Shown here: in pieces, positions 36,181 through 48,190 of the stretch
How positions within the stretch are numbered: position 1 is the stretch's first letter
How the letters are laid out: every line of letters starts with the position of its first letter
Assembly (NCBI GenBank): GCA_905250115.1
Contig: CAJNOI010000064.1
Location: 124,001-188,000, forward strand
Source: Adineta steineri
Taxonomy: Eukaryota > Rotifera > Eurotatoria > Adinetida > Adinetidae
Direction: 5' to 3'
DNA: 64,000 bases
Position numbers and translations under genes: made by a program
The notes under the pieces: generated by a model
The model's database searches: none
What the model saw: the letters and a program-made list of their open reading frames with translations, nothing else
What the model was told of the DNA's origin: nothing

Positions 36181-36896
36181 CATTTACATTGATCGCAATG
36201 ATCATCATTTGTAATACTTCATAAAAGAAAATTATTTCGTTGTATTAGAAATGCTTTAAGAATTCTAAATTAATTCGATATATACACTAAGTAATAAATA
36301 TGACTATTTCAAATCTATTTTTAAAATATTTACAGTTGGCATACATCAATCGTTTAGTTTTCGTGTCAACAATCTTATACCTGACATTTATTGCTAGATA
36401 AAAACTCTCGATACAAATATATTGATAAAATAAAGAAACTCATATTCTAGTAGATCTAAAATTTGTAACGAAAGAAAAAGTTAAGATTCAATAAACAAAA
36501 CTATCTAAGTATTCGAATCAAAGCCATGAAATTTATTTTTTGTTTATTATTGTTGAAAAAAAATCGGAGAATATTTTTTTGAATGGATTCAGAATTTCAT
36601 ATTATAACAATACAATGGTAATGAAGCCATTTTGATATATTTTTGATTTTCAAATAAGAAGAAAACTATGTATAGTTGCTTTATTTCTATCAATACAAAT
36701 TCACTATTGACGGGTATTATATATTTTTTTTATATGCAATGCACGAATTCATCCACCAAATCTTTGATTTGTATATAAATATAGCATCTATATGGTAATT
36801 ATGAATATAATTAATTGTTGTGATTCATTTATTAAAAATAAGAATTCATAAAAAGAAGAATTTTTTGACTTCATATACAAGATATAAACTGTATTA
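36181..36896. other. Intergenic, nothing recognised
   Basis: AT-rich spacer upstream of the plus-strand DUF2135-like gene. No clear core promoter element identified. Confidence 0.35.
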
Positions 36897-38514
36897 ATGA
36901 AAGATCGTATACATATGCAAGTTATTTCTGATAATTATCGTCAAATACCATCGGTTGCATTTCAAAGAAGACAAAGTGTTCCGGTTAATTCATCCTTAAG
37001 ATTAGTCCAGGTTCTAAAATTACCTCGACAATGTCATCATCAATCATTGAAAATTCAAGTACGATTATTTACATATGATTTTAAAAAAAATATTTTATTT
37101 AGGACAATCGTCAAATACAAAAAATCGACGTTCAACCTACCAATGTCATCCATAGAATCATTCCATCAACGAATAACATCCACTGTACAGATCGAAAATC
37201 AACGGATGTTAATGATATTTTGCAATCAGTTAAATCTTTTATATAATTTATTTACCAAACTGTATTTTATTTCGTCTATAGATTTCAATTAATATTCTCG
37301 ACTCTAAAAATACAAATCAATTGACGCATGCATCAACTACAAACTCTATATATATGTCTGCTATCAATAGAAAACAAAATAATTCACAACGAACTTTACC
37401 GTTGCATGTAAGACAATCCACTTCTCCTATATACATATTCTCACACTCTGATTATTTATAATCATAATGATATCAGAATAAATTTTTTTTCTTTCATTTA
37501 GTTAATCGAGAGACATCCAAATCAAAAAGAATTCACTGATTTAAATCATCAGAATGATAGAAAACAAAAACGAAAGTAATAGTTTTAATTTAATCTTTTT
37601 ATTGAGCAAATATTTTATATATATAGATATCTTAAATACTATTGCGTATATTTACCATTATGTATATATTTATTAATGATTAGTCTAATTTGTCTTGGTA
37701 CAATCATTGCAGCAATTGTTATAGGATTATTATCATTAGCAAAAACGACAACTACAAGTGAGGTTATATGAATATGCAGAAAAAAAGGCTTTTGTATAAA
37801 TAAAAAACTCGATAATTTTTCTTATAGAAATGAAATAAAATGTTTGCTCTTATGTAAATATATGAGAATTTTATTAATTCCTATTTGAAATTCAGATGGT
37901 AGATCTTAAATATATACATTTTTAGCGGCTACTACTACAAGCGAAATAACAACAGTTACAACCACATCTATAATTACAACAACACAAACAACAGGTAGTT
38001 CAATTATGATCATAATTTATTTCATTATTAAATCTTATGATTAGCTATTCCTTGTTCACCTTCATGTAATTCGGAACAAACATGTATACAAAATGTATGT
38101 ACAAATGTTGGATATCTTGCATGTACATTGACATGGTCTCGACCAGGCGATGGAGATATTGTAGTTACAACACCAAGTGGAAAAACTATTTGCTATACAA
38201 ACAGGGGTCCTTCGAACGCAACTGATCAAGGAGAATTAGATAGAGATGATCAAGTAGGTGAAGGTCCAGAAAATGTTTATTGGCCAAGTAATGGTACACT
38301 ACCACCAACAGGTACCTATTATGTTTGTTTTGAACCCTATCAATTCAATAATCCAATTATTAGTATTATCAATCCGATCACAGTAATCTATCGTATCGTA
38401 CGTCCATCAAGTCCTACTCTTATTTTTACACGAACTTTTACTTCTACTATAACGAATTCATACAATTGTAATATAACCTCAAATACTCTTATCGGTTCAT
38501 TTAATTATCCATGA
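36897..38514 (+). CDS. Type II membrane protein with DUF2135-like ectodomain
   Basis: Seven exons join in phase: 36897-37058, 37103-37228, 37282-37407, 37502-37575, 37627-37757, 37926-37994 and 38045-38514, about 385 aa. Roughly 165 polar cytoplasmic residues lead to one membrane segment (LMISLICLGTIIAAIVIGLL), then a Thr-rich stalk (TVTTTSIITTTQTT), a small cysteine cluster (PCSPSCNSEQTCIQNVC) and a beta-sandwich domain. Its motifs (LTWSRPGDGDIVVTTPSG, GEGPENVYW, PTGTYYVCFEPY) resemble DUF2135/YfaP domains of bacterial and ciliate surface proteins. The C-terminus has N-glycosylation sequons (NCNITSN). Function unknown; a surface binding role fits. The same architecture recurs at 57944-58953. 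The first exon is the least certain. Confidence 0.7.
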
Positions 38515-39210
38515 CAGCTAATTACATAAATCTTTTTTTTTTATATTTAAAATAAAAATATTAATCGAAAAAAAAAGTGCGTTTTTATTTTACGTCACAA
38601 TATTTTGTCAGTCTAACCTTATTAAAAAGATACTCTTTAATTTTGATTTTCAAGATTTATTATTCTAGTGAATGTACGTCATTAAAACATCAGATTTATC
38701 AGCATTCGTTATCCTTGATATAATCTAATCTTCGGGGGCAGCAATTATTTTGACAGTAATTAATATAAGGCACTATCTAGAAGTGAAACATGCAACATAC
38801 AATTTAATGTATTATGAGTACACTATTTATATGGCTTAATGATTCAGAAATGTCTAGTATATACGACAACGTTTTGTTCAACCAACAGGATAATTTATTA
38901 TTTTTGTTAAATCTTTCTCTTTTTCTTGATGATAATACGATATGACATATAAAAAAAAACATTTCATGATTTGAATAGGTAATGAAAGGAAAAGATTCAA
39001 AGAAAAATTTCAAGATATAGACAGATTTTTACCTATATATCATAGTTCATGACGTACGTGATTATATCAGGTATCTTCTCTATGTATAAATTATTTGATA
39101 AAAACAATTTTTGACTATAATCCTTTTTATTTGAATTATAAATGAATATGGCATGTTATTTTTATAGAAGTCTTAATTTTGTCAGTCTGACATTATCTTG
39201 AATGCACCCT
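38515..39210. other. Intergenic, nothing recognised
   Basis: AT-rich spacer upstream of the insulin-like genes. A minus-strand frame at 38804-39013 has no supporting motif. Confidence 0.35.
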
Positions 39211-39217
39211 TATATAG
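39211..39217 (+). promoter_or_regulatory. Candidate TATA box of insulin-like gene 1
   Basis: TATATAG lies about 84 bp upstream of the start codon at 39295, compatible with a short 5' UTR. Positional inference only, and AT-rich DNA gives many such matches. Confidence 0.25.
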
Positions 39218-39294
39218 AATTGAATCGGGAAATATATTTATCTTTTATATTTTAGCTGAGCAATAATAATTTATCTTCAATATATATTTTTACT

Positions 39295-39681
39295 ATGATG
39301 ATCTCATCGTTCCCATTTATTTTATTGATTATATTAAATGCAGTTAATCAAAATGGTGGACATCCTACTCCTTTATCGTCTTTAAATATAAATTGTACTG
39401 TTCAACATGATACTCATTCATTAACTGAAGATGAAAAAGTAACAATTCGTGGAAAATTATTTAAAGTTGAAGATTGTAATCTTCAACGTGCTTATCAAGC
39501 ATGTGGTACTCAACTTTGGTTTATGCTTAATATCGTCTGTGGAGCTGTAGAATCACAAAAACAAGGTCGTAAATTTAAAAATCATCATCGAAGATTTGCT
39601 CAAGAAAAATTACTTTCCGAAGCTTGTTGTCAAAATACATGTACAATTACTGAAATGACACGATACTGTCCATCAGTGTAA
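39295..39681 (+). CDS. Insulin-like peptide 1 (tandem pair)
   Basis: Single exon, 128 aa preprohormone. A signal peptide (FPFILLIILNAVNQNGG) is followed by a B-chain-like segment, ACGTQLWFMLNIVCG, with the canonical C-11-C spacing (Cys70, Cys82). A basic connecting region ends in HHRR at about residue 100, a likely convertase site. The A chain EACCQNTCTITEMTRYC has the CC-3-C-8-C insulin signature (Cys111, 112, 116, 125). Two extra cysteines (34 and 61) lie before the canonical B chain, giving eight in all. It should act as a secreted ligand of an insulin/IGF-type receptor tyrosine kinase. A close paralogue lies 1.7 kb downstream with all eight cysteines conserved. Start could be 39295 or the adjacent Met at 39298. 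Confidence 0.9.
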   Translation: MMISSFPFILLIILNAVNQNGGHPTPLSSLNINCTVQHDTHSLTEDEKVTIRGKLFKVEDCNLQRAYQACGTQLWFMLNIVCGAVESQKQGRKFKNHHRRFAQEKLLSEACCQNTCTITEMTRYCPSV

Positions 39682-41180
39682 AAAAACAGAATTATATTTC
39701 AGACTGAAAATACTACATTATTCCATTTTTGATGATTTAAATAAATCTAATGATACCGAAATTATCTCTATGTTAATAAACATTCTTATAATAGCATTTT
39801 AAACACGATGACTTGTATAAACCATGTTTAAGGAGTAAAAAAAGACAAAAAAATATCGAGTTTCATATGTAATATAATATCGAAAGTAATCAGCTGTAAA
39901 TATGAATACAATGTGGGAAGATATTAAAATAGACAAAAGCTGATTATATGAAATAGGTATTTTTTATATAAAAAATAGAAAAATACTGTAAAACAATATG
40001 CAGAAAAGACTTATAGTATCGAATAAATGTTAATTATTTTTAAAGTGCTAAATGATATGTATTGTCTGAAATTATTCTTCGCCTCATCAAAATAACCGCA
40101 ATGATAATAAATATAGAAATACTATTTTGTCGATCGTATCAATCGATAAGTAGTAAATTTTACAAACACTTTTTTTACAACGTTTTAGTTATGGCGATTA
40201 TGCGTCGCTTGTGACAACAAATGAAATAAAACAATAAGTATTTTTTTTAAACAGAACGCAAGAAGATTTTAGTATAACTGAAAAAGAAGAATGTCTGATC
40301 ACATAAGAAGAAATATATAATTTCTAACTCTATTCGTATCTAATTTTAATCAGAAAAAAATGTATTAATTCGACTTATGGCCTTTATATGAATATAACAA
40401 TATCGTTTTTTACTAAAAAACTTTCCAATAATTAATTGATGATATACTTCATGTTTTGTTTTAGAAATATATTATATTCGTCTTTTTTTTCAAATAGATC
40501 AATCGATATTTTAATATGTTGAAAAAGAAGACCTTTTTGTTTGCCAACAAAATTGAATGCATTAACGAAACGTGAGAATTTACACATGACAACCATTGTT
40601 TGTTTTTTTTGTCGTTGTATTTTTTATTGAATTAAAACAATCGTAATAAGGCTAGTATACTGTGTTTATAATCCCTGATTTTTTTAAACAAGAACTACAA
40701 CCAAAAAAAGAAACAGATAAAAATAACGTTTACATAAAATAAATTTTAAAGTAAGAACATCAAAGCAATTCCTTTAATAGCTCTTGGTTAGAAAAGTGAA
40801 AAATCATGTTTCTTTTTATGTAGTCAAAGTGTAAGTAAATTTATTTAATTAATTTGAACTCGAAATTTGTTGGTATATTGTTAATACATATGTTTAAGAA
40901 AAATATTCATCGGAAAGTCTAATAATATCGATATTTCCTATCAACTAATATAAATATACAAATAATTTTTATCTACTATTAAAAATAAAGATACTAGTCA
41001 TATATTATAGTTCATCATTTTAAGTCTTTTCTATTACATCAACTAATTATAAAAATGTTTTCATAAGCAAAACCTCTGCATTTACTTGCATGACTTCGCT
41101 TGATGTATATGATTTTTCTCTCCATGAATGTTTAACTAACATTTGTCATTCCACTAAATTGTCGCCCGCTATTATCCTAA
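39682..41180. other. Spacer between the insulin-like genes
   Basis: About 1.5 kb, AT-rich, with no further coding signal. AATAAA at about 39737 is a candidate polyadenylation signal for gene 1. Confidence 0.35.
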
Positions 41181-41187
41181 TATATAA
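41181..41187 (+). promoter_or_regulatory. Candidate TATA box of insulin-like gene 2
   Basis: TATATAA about 169 bp upstream of the start at 41356. It would place transcription start near 41212 and argues that Met codons upstream of the signal peptide (for example 41200) are not used. Confidence 0.25.
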
Positions 41188-41355
41188 CCATGTGCATTTT
41201 TGTCATCAGTAATAATCATAAAAAATTCAGTTTACATTGATCACACACATATATATATATATATATTCTTACCGTTTTCTAAAAACAATGCATATCTTTT
41301 TTGTCTTTTAGTTAAACAACAAACTACTTTCATTCTCCTACTATTCATTATTATT

Positions 41356-41727
41356 ATGTATTTCTACGGTTTTTTATTCCTCGTATTCTTCTTCTTCAAT
41401 CAATCGGATGCAAATCAAAACGCAACATCAATTGCGGATAAAACTTGTAATCTTAAATATGGTAGATGGTTATTAAAAGAAGGTAAAGAAGTAACAATGA
41501 ATGGCAAATTATATAAAGTTGAAGATTGCCAGCTTCAACGTGCTTATCAAGCATGTAGTACTCATCTTTGGTTTATGCTTAATATCGTTTGTGGAGCTAT
41601 AGAAACACAAAAAGGAAAGCATCGATACAACAATCCTGTACGAAGATTTACAGAAGAAAAATTACTTTCTGAAGCCTGCTGTGAAAATTCATGTACTGTT
41701 GCTGAACTAGCACGATATTGTCCATAG
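41356..41727 (+). CDS. Insulin-like peptide 2 (tandem pair)
   Basis: Single exon, 123 aa from 41356, the Met that begins the signal peptide (YFYGFLFLVFFFFNQSDA); an in-frame Met at 41200 would bury that peptide. B-chain core ACSTHLWFMLNIVCG, connecting region with GKHR and PVRR, and A chain EACCENSCTVAELARYC. Cysteines 31, 58, 67, 79, 108, 109, 113 and 122 match gene 1 one for one. The block from KVEDC to VCGA and the RRFxxEKLLSEACC block are nearly identical between the genes, while signal peptide, N-terminal segment and connecting peptide differ. This is the pattern expected after tandem duplication with constraint on the two chains. Confidence 0.9.
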   Translation: MYFYGFLFLVFFFFNQSDANQNATSIADKTCNLKYGRWLLKEGKEVTMNGKLYKVEDCQLQRAYQACSTHLWFMLNIVCGAIETQKGKHRYNNPVRRFTEEKLLSEACCENSCTVAELARYCP

Positions 41728-43831
41728 TAATACAAGAAGACACATATTTTTATTAATGTTAGCAAGTCCTTTATGCTGGCATAATTTGAAGCTACTAAAA
41801 TATTTTTGAAAAATATTGATGTGTTTTCTTTTTCATGATTATATTTTATAATAAAGGCATGGATTACTTATGTTTACATATATATTTTTTTTCTCTAAAG
41901 ATCATTATTCAGTTACTTTGATAGTTAATATAATACAAATCTATTTTGCAGTATGATGTATTTCTATATGATATTCAGTAAGATTGAAATATCGTCTTAT
42001 GTAATTTATTAAAAGAAAATTTCAAGAGAGATTTATCATTGATTCTGAAAAAATTTCGTTTAAATTTTTTTTTCTTTACACAGATGTAATTATGAGATTG
42101 AAATTTAAGTGTGATCTACAGAGAGAAAAATCGTGTCTTTCAGCTTTCTGGTTTTAGTATGCATGATATTGTCTGACATGTTAGAATAGTTACGACCACT
42201 CAATTAATATTAAATTTCACCTACACATAGTCTTTCATAAACTAAAAAAAGATGTTTGGTAACCCTATGACTGTCGCCAACGCACGTATAAACCGATGAC
42301 TGTCATAGGTTAAATTAAAAAGTGCATTCACCAAAAATGAACTATAGATTATAACGTTGATTATTGAATCAATTCAGTCAAATATAGAGACAATGAAGGA
42401 AAATATAAATCGAAAATTTTCATTTTATTCGTAATATTAAACACAAAAATATTTTAGAAGTTAGAATATATCCTTTTCTATAATATCTAAATATAGAAAC
42501 AATTAGTTTATGTTTTTTTCTTTGAATATACTTGTTGATTGTATACATCGGAACTATTTATATTGAAAAAAAATGAACTTTTATAACTGATTAGTAGTAA
42601 ATCAAGGTTGTGTATAATTGAATTTTTTTTCTAGTAAACTAATGTGAAGTAATATTTGTTTTTATCAAAACCTTATCATTGGATAGGAAGTCAATTTCAA
42701 TACGGGAAATTTCCAGAAATTACGTAGAAAAAAAAGATTTTCAAAAAATGATGTCAGAATAAATTATCTTAAAGTAAATAACTAATCAAAATTTATTCTT
42801 CATCATCATTATGCAACTAAGATATTATTATTATATTTATAGTTAAATATTGTAAAGCTCACAACTATTTCTAGATTATTATTATATATAAAATCTAATG
42901 AATTGATTGTTCATTTTCCAAATTGAAAAAAATATTCAAGTCGAATTATTAAAGATGAAATGTACTAGTATTATTCATCAAACTCTAGGTTTCTATCTAT
43001 TCTATTCACTCATATCATAAAATATATATAGCACATTAAAAATGATTGAGAGTTGTACTATAAAAAAAACGACATCGCAAGAGTTGTTTATATAATTAAC
43101 ATGATACATTTATCAAATATTTTTTTTAAAGAAGAAAAACATCATCTTTTCCTGAATTATTTAATTTACTTTTGTATTATAAAATTCATTAGAATACTGA
43201 TAGTTTTTTTCTTTCATTTGAATGGTACATCTAATATTCTCTTCTCTCTGTTTCAGCCATAGCAATTGTTACATTTTTTTTCTTCTTCAAATAAACATGA
43301 AAATTGATACAAAGTTTTTTAATTCTATTCGATATCATGCAAATAAAAATTGCAACTTTTGTTGCGTCACATAGAAAATAAAACATTTGTTTACTACCGA
43401 TAGAGTTGAAATGAATGTGAGAAGGACGAAGTCAATATCTTTGTTTACTATGAGTGTTAAAGCAATTTATTGACACCTTTTCTTTTTTAACCATGTGCGA
43501 CTGATTGATATCTTATGGATCAAGAGTCCATTGATCATTTCTTCTACAAACAAATTCAATTGAAATTATCTGTATCTTATGTTATTTTCGTCTAACGCAA
43601 ATATCGAATCTTTTTGTAAGAATATAATGTTTCTGCACATGAGGCTTTTATTTAACTAGAATTACAAACGTATTAGATAATAAAAGTTAGAGCAGCACTT
43701 TCGAACATTACATGAAGTTCTGCAGAAAAAAATAATTCAAAGAAAATCTATATGAAAAGGTAATTGTATTTCATCATTTTATTAGATTAAATAAAAAAAA
43801 ATTCATTTAATATTAGTTGTTAAATAGTCAT
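41728..43831. other. Intergenic, nothing recognised
   Basis: About 2.1 kb of AT-rich spacer between the insulin-like pair and the convergent terpene gene. A 69-codon frame at 43053-43262 is low-complexity and not called. Confidence 0.4.
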
Positions 43832-46794
43832 TTAAGTATGTTTGCTTTGCATAGAATCGTTTTCAGTTGAATCATCTAAAATGAGAGTTAGGTAATTCAT
43901 AATTATTCTAAAATGTATATTATCTTCTAATTTTTTAATTAATGCATAACATTCATCAGCTAATTTCATACATTTGTCTTTCGTATATTTAATCGATCCA
44001 AATTCATGTAATAATTTGACCACTTCTCGTTTTAGATTCATATTATTTGTACGTTGTTTAAGAATATTTTGAACTCGGTTATCATTTGGACGATTTTGTA
44101 TTGCATGAATAATTGGAAAAGAGTATTTGCCTTCGGTCAGATCTTCACAAAACGTCTTTTTTTGTGTATATTCTGTAGAAACTAAATTGCAATAGTCGTC
44201 TCGAATTTGAAAAAATAAACCAAAAGTTTGACATAACTCATTAATTGCTTTAGTTTTGTCTTCAGTAAGATTAATTGATGAACATGTTCTCAAAAGATCC
44301 AAGGTCAAATGAAAAAGACCTCCACATTTGTTGTCGATCATCTTATAATAGTTCTCTTCTGTTGGACAAATGTTATTCTCTCGCCACCAGATATCATATC
44401 CTTGTCCTTTGTGTAATTCAACCAAATGATCTAAATAAATTAAGAAGATTTATTAAATAGAAAGAGTTGTTAGAGAAACGAAAATATGTGAATTTTTGTC
44501 TCAAATTTCTTCATAGTTTCGTAACTTTCAAAAGAAAAAAAAATCTTACCGATCAAAATACGTCCAACATCCGGGTTCTCTAATGTATATGCCTTTTGTA
44601 TGGCAAGAAAGCAGACTAATTCAGCAGCATTAATTGTTAGAGGAGTACCATAAATTAAATGTGCCACTGGTGAGCCTCGTCGCAGTTCGGAACCATCTTC
44701 AATATCATCGATTAGTAAGCTCGCATTGTGGAGCATGCTCATGATTTCATCAATAACTTTGAATTTCTCTTCGGATACTTGAAACCAATAATTCAATGCT
44801 TCAATTAATTTAGATCGAACGTTTTTGCCAGGCAAAGATTTTAAATAATTAAATGGTTCCAAGATAGCATCCTATGAAAAAGAAAAGAAATTGTATTTTC
44901 AAGTATAACTTTACAAACAAGATTTTTACTAGATTTCCACAGCTATTAATATCCATGTTATGATCCATTTCGTCTATAAAAAGAAAAATTACACAATAAA
45001 AATAATAAAATATTCTATGATATGATATTCAAAACATTGATGCCCTCACAATTCAATCTATAGTTTTCAAGTATTTAAAAATTTTCTCCATTCTAAACTC
45101 AACTTTGGATCAAATGCTCAGCTTTACAAGGAAATAACTAAATATAATATTAAAGCAACATTCTTTCTTCGAGAGAAATTTTTACCATACTAACTCGAAA
45201 AACGAATGATTTTTAATTATTCTGTTTATTTTTCCTTTTATTTATTTTCTTACTTTGAGAATCATTGAGTTGATGGGCATTGCCTTTGCCTTTGTGGTTA
45301 CTTGATGATATCTAGTAAATTAGTCATAACGAAATTTAGAAAAAAAACCATCTTTCTCTGTACCTTAGCATTCTTTTGTGAATGTAAAATATTCTCTTGT
45401 ACTGTTGTTGTCGGTGGTAATAATTTGATGCGTCTTGTTCGTTTGACTTCTTCTGTTTCGGATCCAAAATATTTTTGTGTTTCAAAACACCAACAAAGAT
45501 TTCCTCGTATTACCTTGGCCAAACCATCCACATATTTTCCCACCTGATCATCAATGTCAGCTCCCCATGAAGGTAATTGGCGTTGAAGACGTTCAAAATG
45601 AGCATATTCATCAATAACCATTTGTCCGGCTTGATCCATTGCTTGTTGAATACTCAGTGGTGGATTCGCATTCATAAGCACTGAGATCAGGTTGTATTGG
45701 CCTTCAGACTGTTCAACATTGAATGAATAAATATCCTATTCATAAAACGAAAAGACAACGAATATATAGATAATACTGATTAAGTGTAGCTTTTATCATT
45801 CACTACACATTTCTACTTTCTTAGAAAAACATTTACATTTCAACAAAAGTAGTTATTTTGTTTACATACACTTAACAAATAATAAATTTTTTATTCATAT
45901 TTTTATTTAAATAGTCTACTATCAGTTGAAAAAAATATAAGTTTGAGTTTCTAGTAACTAAATCGAATGGCAAACGTTTCTTAACTCTGCTAGAAGTATT
46001 TTTTAATGGGTCATTTAACTTGACAAGAATAACGGAAGTTAGCAATGTTGTCTGTTTCCTACGTTGTCCCCTGTGAAAATGACCTTTTACAGCAATATCT
46101 AAAGAAAAATACAACTCACATTTGCCCATCCAGCAGCATATACCATACAATTCATAAGACCTTTCAATGTTTCATTAGCCAAACATTCGTCTGGTAGGTC
46201 AAAACCAAGAGAAAATTCAATTAATGTGTAGGTCATGGGTCCGTAACACGTATTACGCCGAAGCTCAATGTAAGTTTTTAGATCAGGTAGTGTTTGATGA
46301 TCCTTCTCATAAGTTTCTTGACGAAAAGAAGCTTCAACTGTATCTCGAAAAGTAGTTTTAAAACGTTGTTGAAATACGGGTGTAGCGTAGGCGAGTATTC
46401 GCTGCCACCATTCATGAGTAACTGAAGCAAACAATGTCAATGGTTTGAATGTGCCAGCTGGTTGACAAGCATCGGATATATTACACAACATTTGTTGCTT
46501 GGCTTGCTCACTGATGTCATCTTTCGAACGTGAATCATGTATTTGATCATACGCAAATATTAGTACGCCGAGTTCGCACATATCGCGTAGCCGACGTCGA
46601 CTAGCACGCGGGTATGCCAGTGCCTCGAACAAGCTGTATTTAGTCACTGACTCATCGTTATAAATGCCATGCGAAGAAAGCCAAGCATCAGTTTCCTTTG
46701 CTACAGCTTCATAGTATGGACTACATTCGAGCTCGAAAGGACAGCTGCTGATCAAATCTGGTAGTATAATAATTTCATCGTCTGAAGTTGCCAT
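43832..46794 (-). CDS. Chimeric terpene cyclase-GGPP synthase
   Basis: Six exons join in phase: 46794-46120, 45735-45364, 45311-45254, 44973-44930, 44871-44550 and 44430-43832, about 689 aa. Residues 1-330 are a class I terpene cyclase. It has an aspartate-rich site YDQIHD (Asp83, Asp87), the metal-binding NSE motif NDIYSFNVE (Asn225, Ser229, Glu233) and a terminal CWCFETQKYF (Trp307, Tyr314). LPDLISSCPF and YIELRRNTCYG recall basidiomycete sesquiterpene synthases. A polar linker (SNHKGKGNAHQLNDSQ) leads to a GGPP synthase from about residue 384: SLPGKNVRSKLIEALNYW, first metal motif LLIDDIEDGSELRRGSP (Asp438, 439, 442), GQGYDIWWRE and second motif FFQIRDDYCNL (Asp568, 569). All metal motifs look intact. 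One protein could thus build GGPP and cyclise it. Horizontal origin is likely; the product is unknown. No start other than 46794 is needed. Confidence 0.85.
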
Positions 46795-47537
46795 TTAAAA
46801 TATAGTAAATAATATAAAATTATCTATTCAACAGATAAATACCATTTTCGTGTAGATAATCAACAAATCTATCTAAAAATAAATATATATTAGAAGCTGA
46901 CATAGATGAAGATAGAAAAACGTAGGTACACCAGAAAATACCCTCTCTCTACATTGATCAAGTTCGTTTTCAGAAATTTATTATCAGTATAATATTTAAT
47001 AAAATATTTGCAATTGTCAAAAAGTAAATTCTCTCTATTCTCACTATCTGTTTATAATGCAATTACAAACAAAATCAGCAACTGAACATAGTAGTCAGTT
47101 ATTTGTTAAATTTTATTAATTATATCCTATTGTTCTCATCCTAAGTAAAAGTACTAAATAAAAAATCAATTATAATTATATGGATGACAAAACTGTATAA
47201 AATACTTAGCATAACGTCAATCATGAGAATGAATCAAAATGAACTTGTAGGAAAAAATATCAAGTTTTTAAACTCAAATCGTAGGAATCTTACTGCAAAA
47301 TACGTATCTCAGAAGTAATAGAATTATATTTACTTGTTATTAAGAAAAAAACAATTCTAAAGGTTAGTTTAAATAAAAGAAATGATAAAACAGTTTGACT
47401 AAAGTATTTATCATTCTTAAGTAACATTTCATGCAGCGTACTCACAACTTTAGTATCGAAGAAATGAAGAAATTAAGTACGAATAGAGTTCACATGCAAA
47501 CAGTCATTGTCCATCAGTACCTGAATAGATTAACAAA
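46795..47537. other. Intergenic upstream of the terpene gene
   Basis: AT-rich, presumably containing the minus-strand promoter of the terpene gene. No clear element recognised. Confidence 0.35.
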
Positions 47538-48190
47538 ATAATGACGAACATATATTAGCGTCAGTGCAAAAAATATCCACTGATTAATCCTTGACAAAGA
47601 ATATTTTTCAACTATTTATACCAGCGTTATATCATAAACATCAGTATATTCAGTAAAAATATAATATGTGAAAGAGAGAGAAATAAAAGAGAAAATTATC
47701 ATTTGATCATGTATTGTATATATATTTATTTATAAATCTTTTTGTTTAAAACGAAAACAAAGTGATGACGAACATATATTAGCATCAGCTGTATAAAATA
47801 TGCACTGGATAATTCTCGACAAACCATATTTTTCAATCATTTATAACAGCGTTATATTATAAACATCAGTATATTCAGTAAAAATATAATATGTGAAAGA
47901 GAGAGAAAAAAAGAAAAAATTATCGTTTGATCATCCGTTGTATATATGTTTGTTTTGTTTCTTGTCTATTTATAAATCTTTTCGATTGAATCGAAAACAA
48001 AGTGATGACGAACATATATTAGCGTCAGTGCAAAAAATATGCACGAAGTAATCGTTGACAAAGCATATTTTTCAATCATTTATACCTGTACTATAACCTT
48101 AAACATCAATATATTCAGTAAAAATGTGATATATGAGAAAAAAACAAAGAAAGAAAAGAGAAAATGATCAGTTGATTTTCTATCTGAGTT
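47538..48190. repeat. Tandem repeat, ~224-240 bp unit, about 2.8 copies
   Basis: Three consecutive units begin ATGACGAACATATATTAGC at 47541, 47765 and 48005. Each continues through CATCA(G/A)TATATTCAGTAAAAAT and a GA-rich tract; the first two end CGAAAACAAA. The third unit is cut off near 48190. Identity is high but imperfect. No coding potential. Confidence 0.8.

Noticed and set aside
43053-43262. 69-codon plus-strand frame
   Set aside because: Phe/Ile-rich translation of poly-T sequence without supporting context.
43832-46794. Two separate genes (terpene cyclase and GGPP synthase) instead of one fusion
   Set aside because: Two short exons with good splice sites keep phase across the gap, and no promoter-like break or independent start with a better context was seen. 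It remains the main alternative and is stated as a check.
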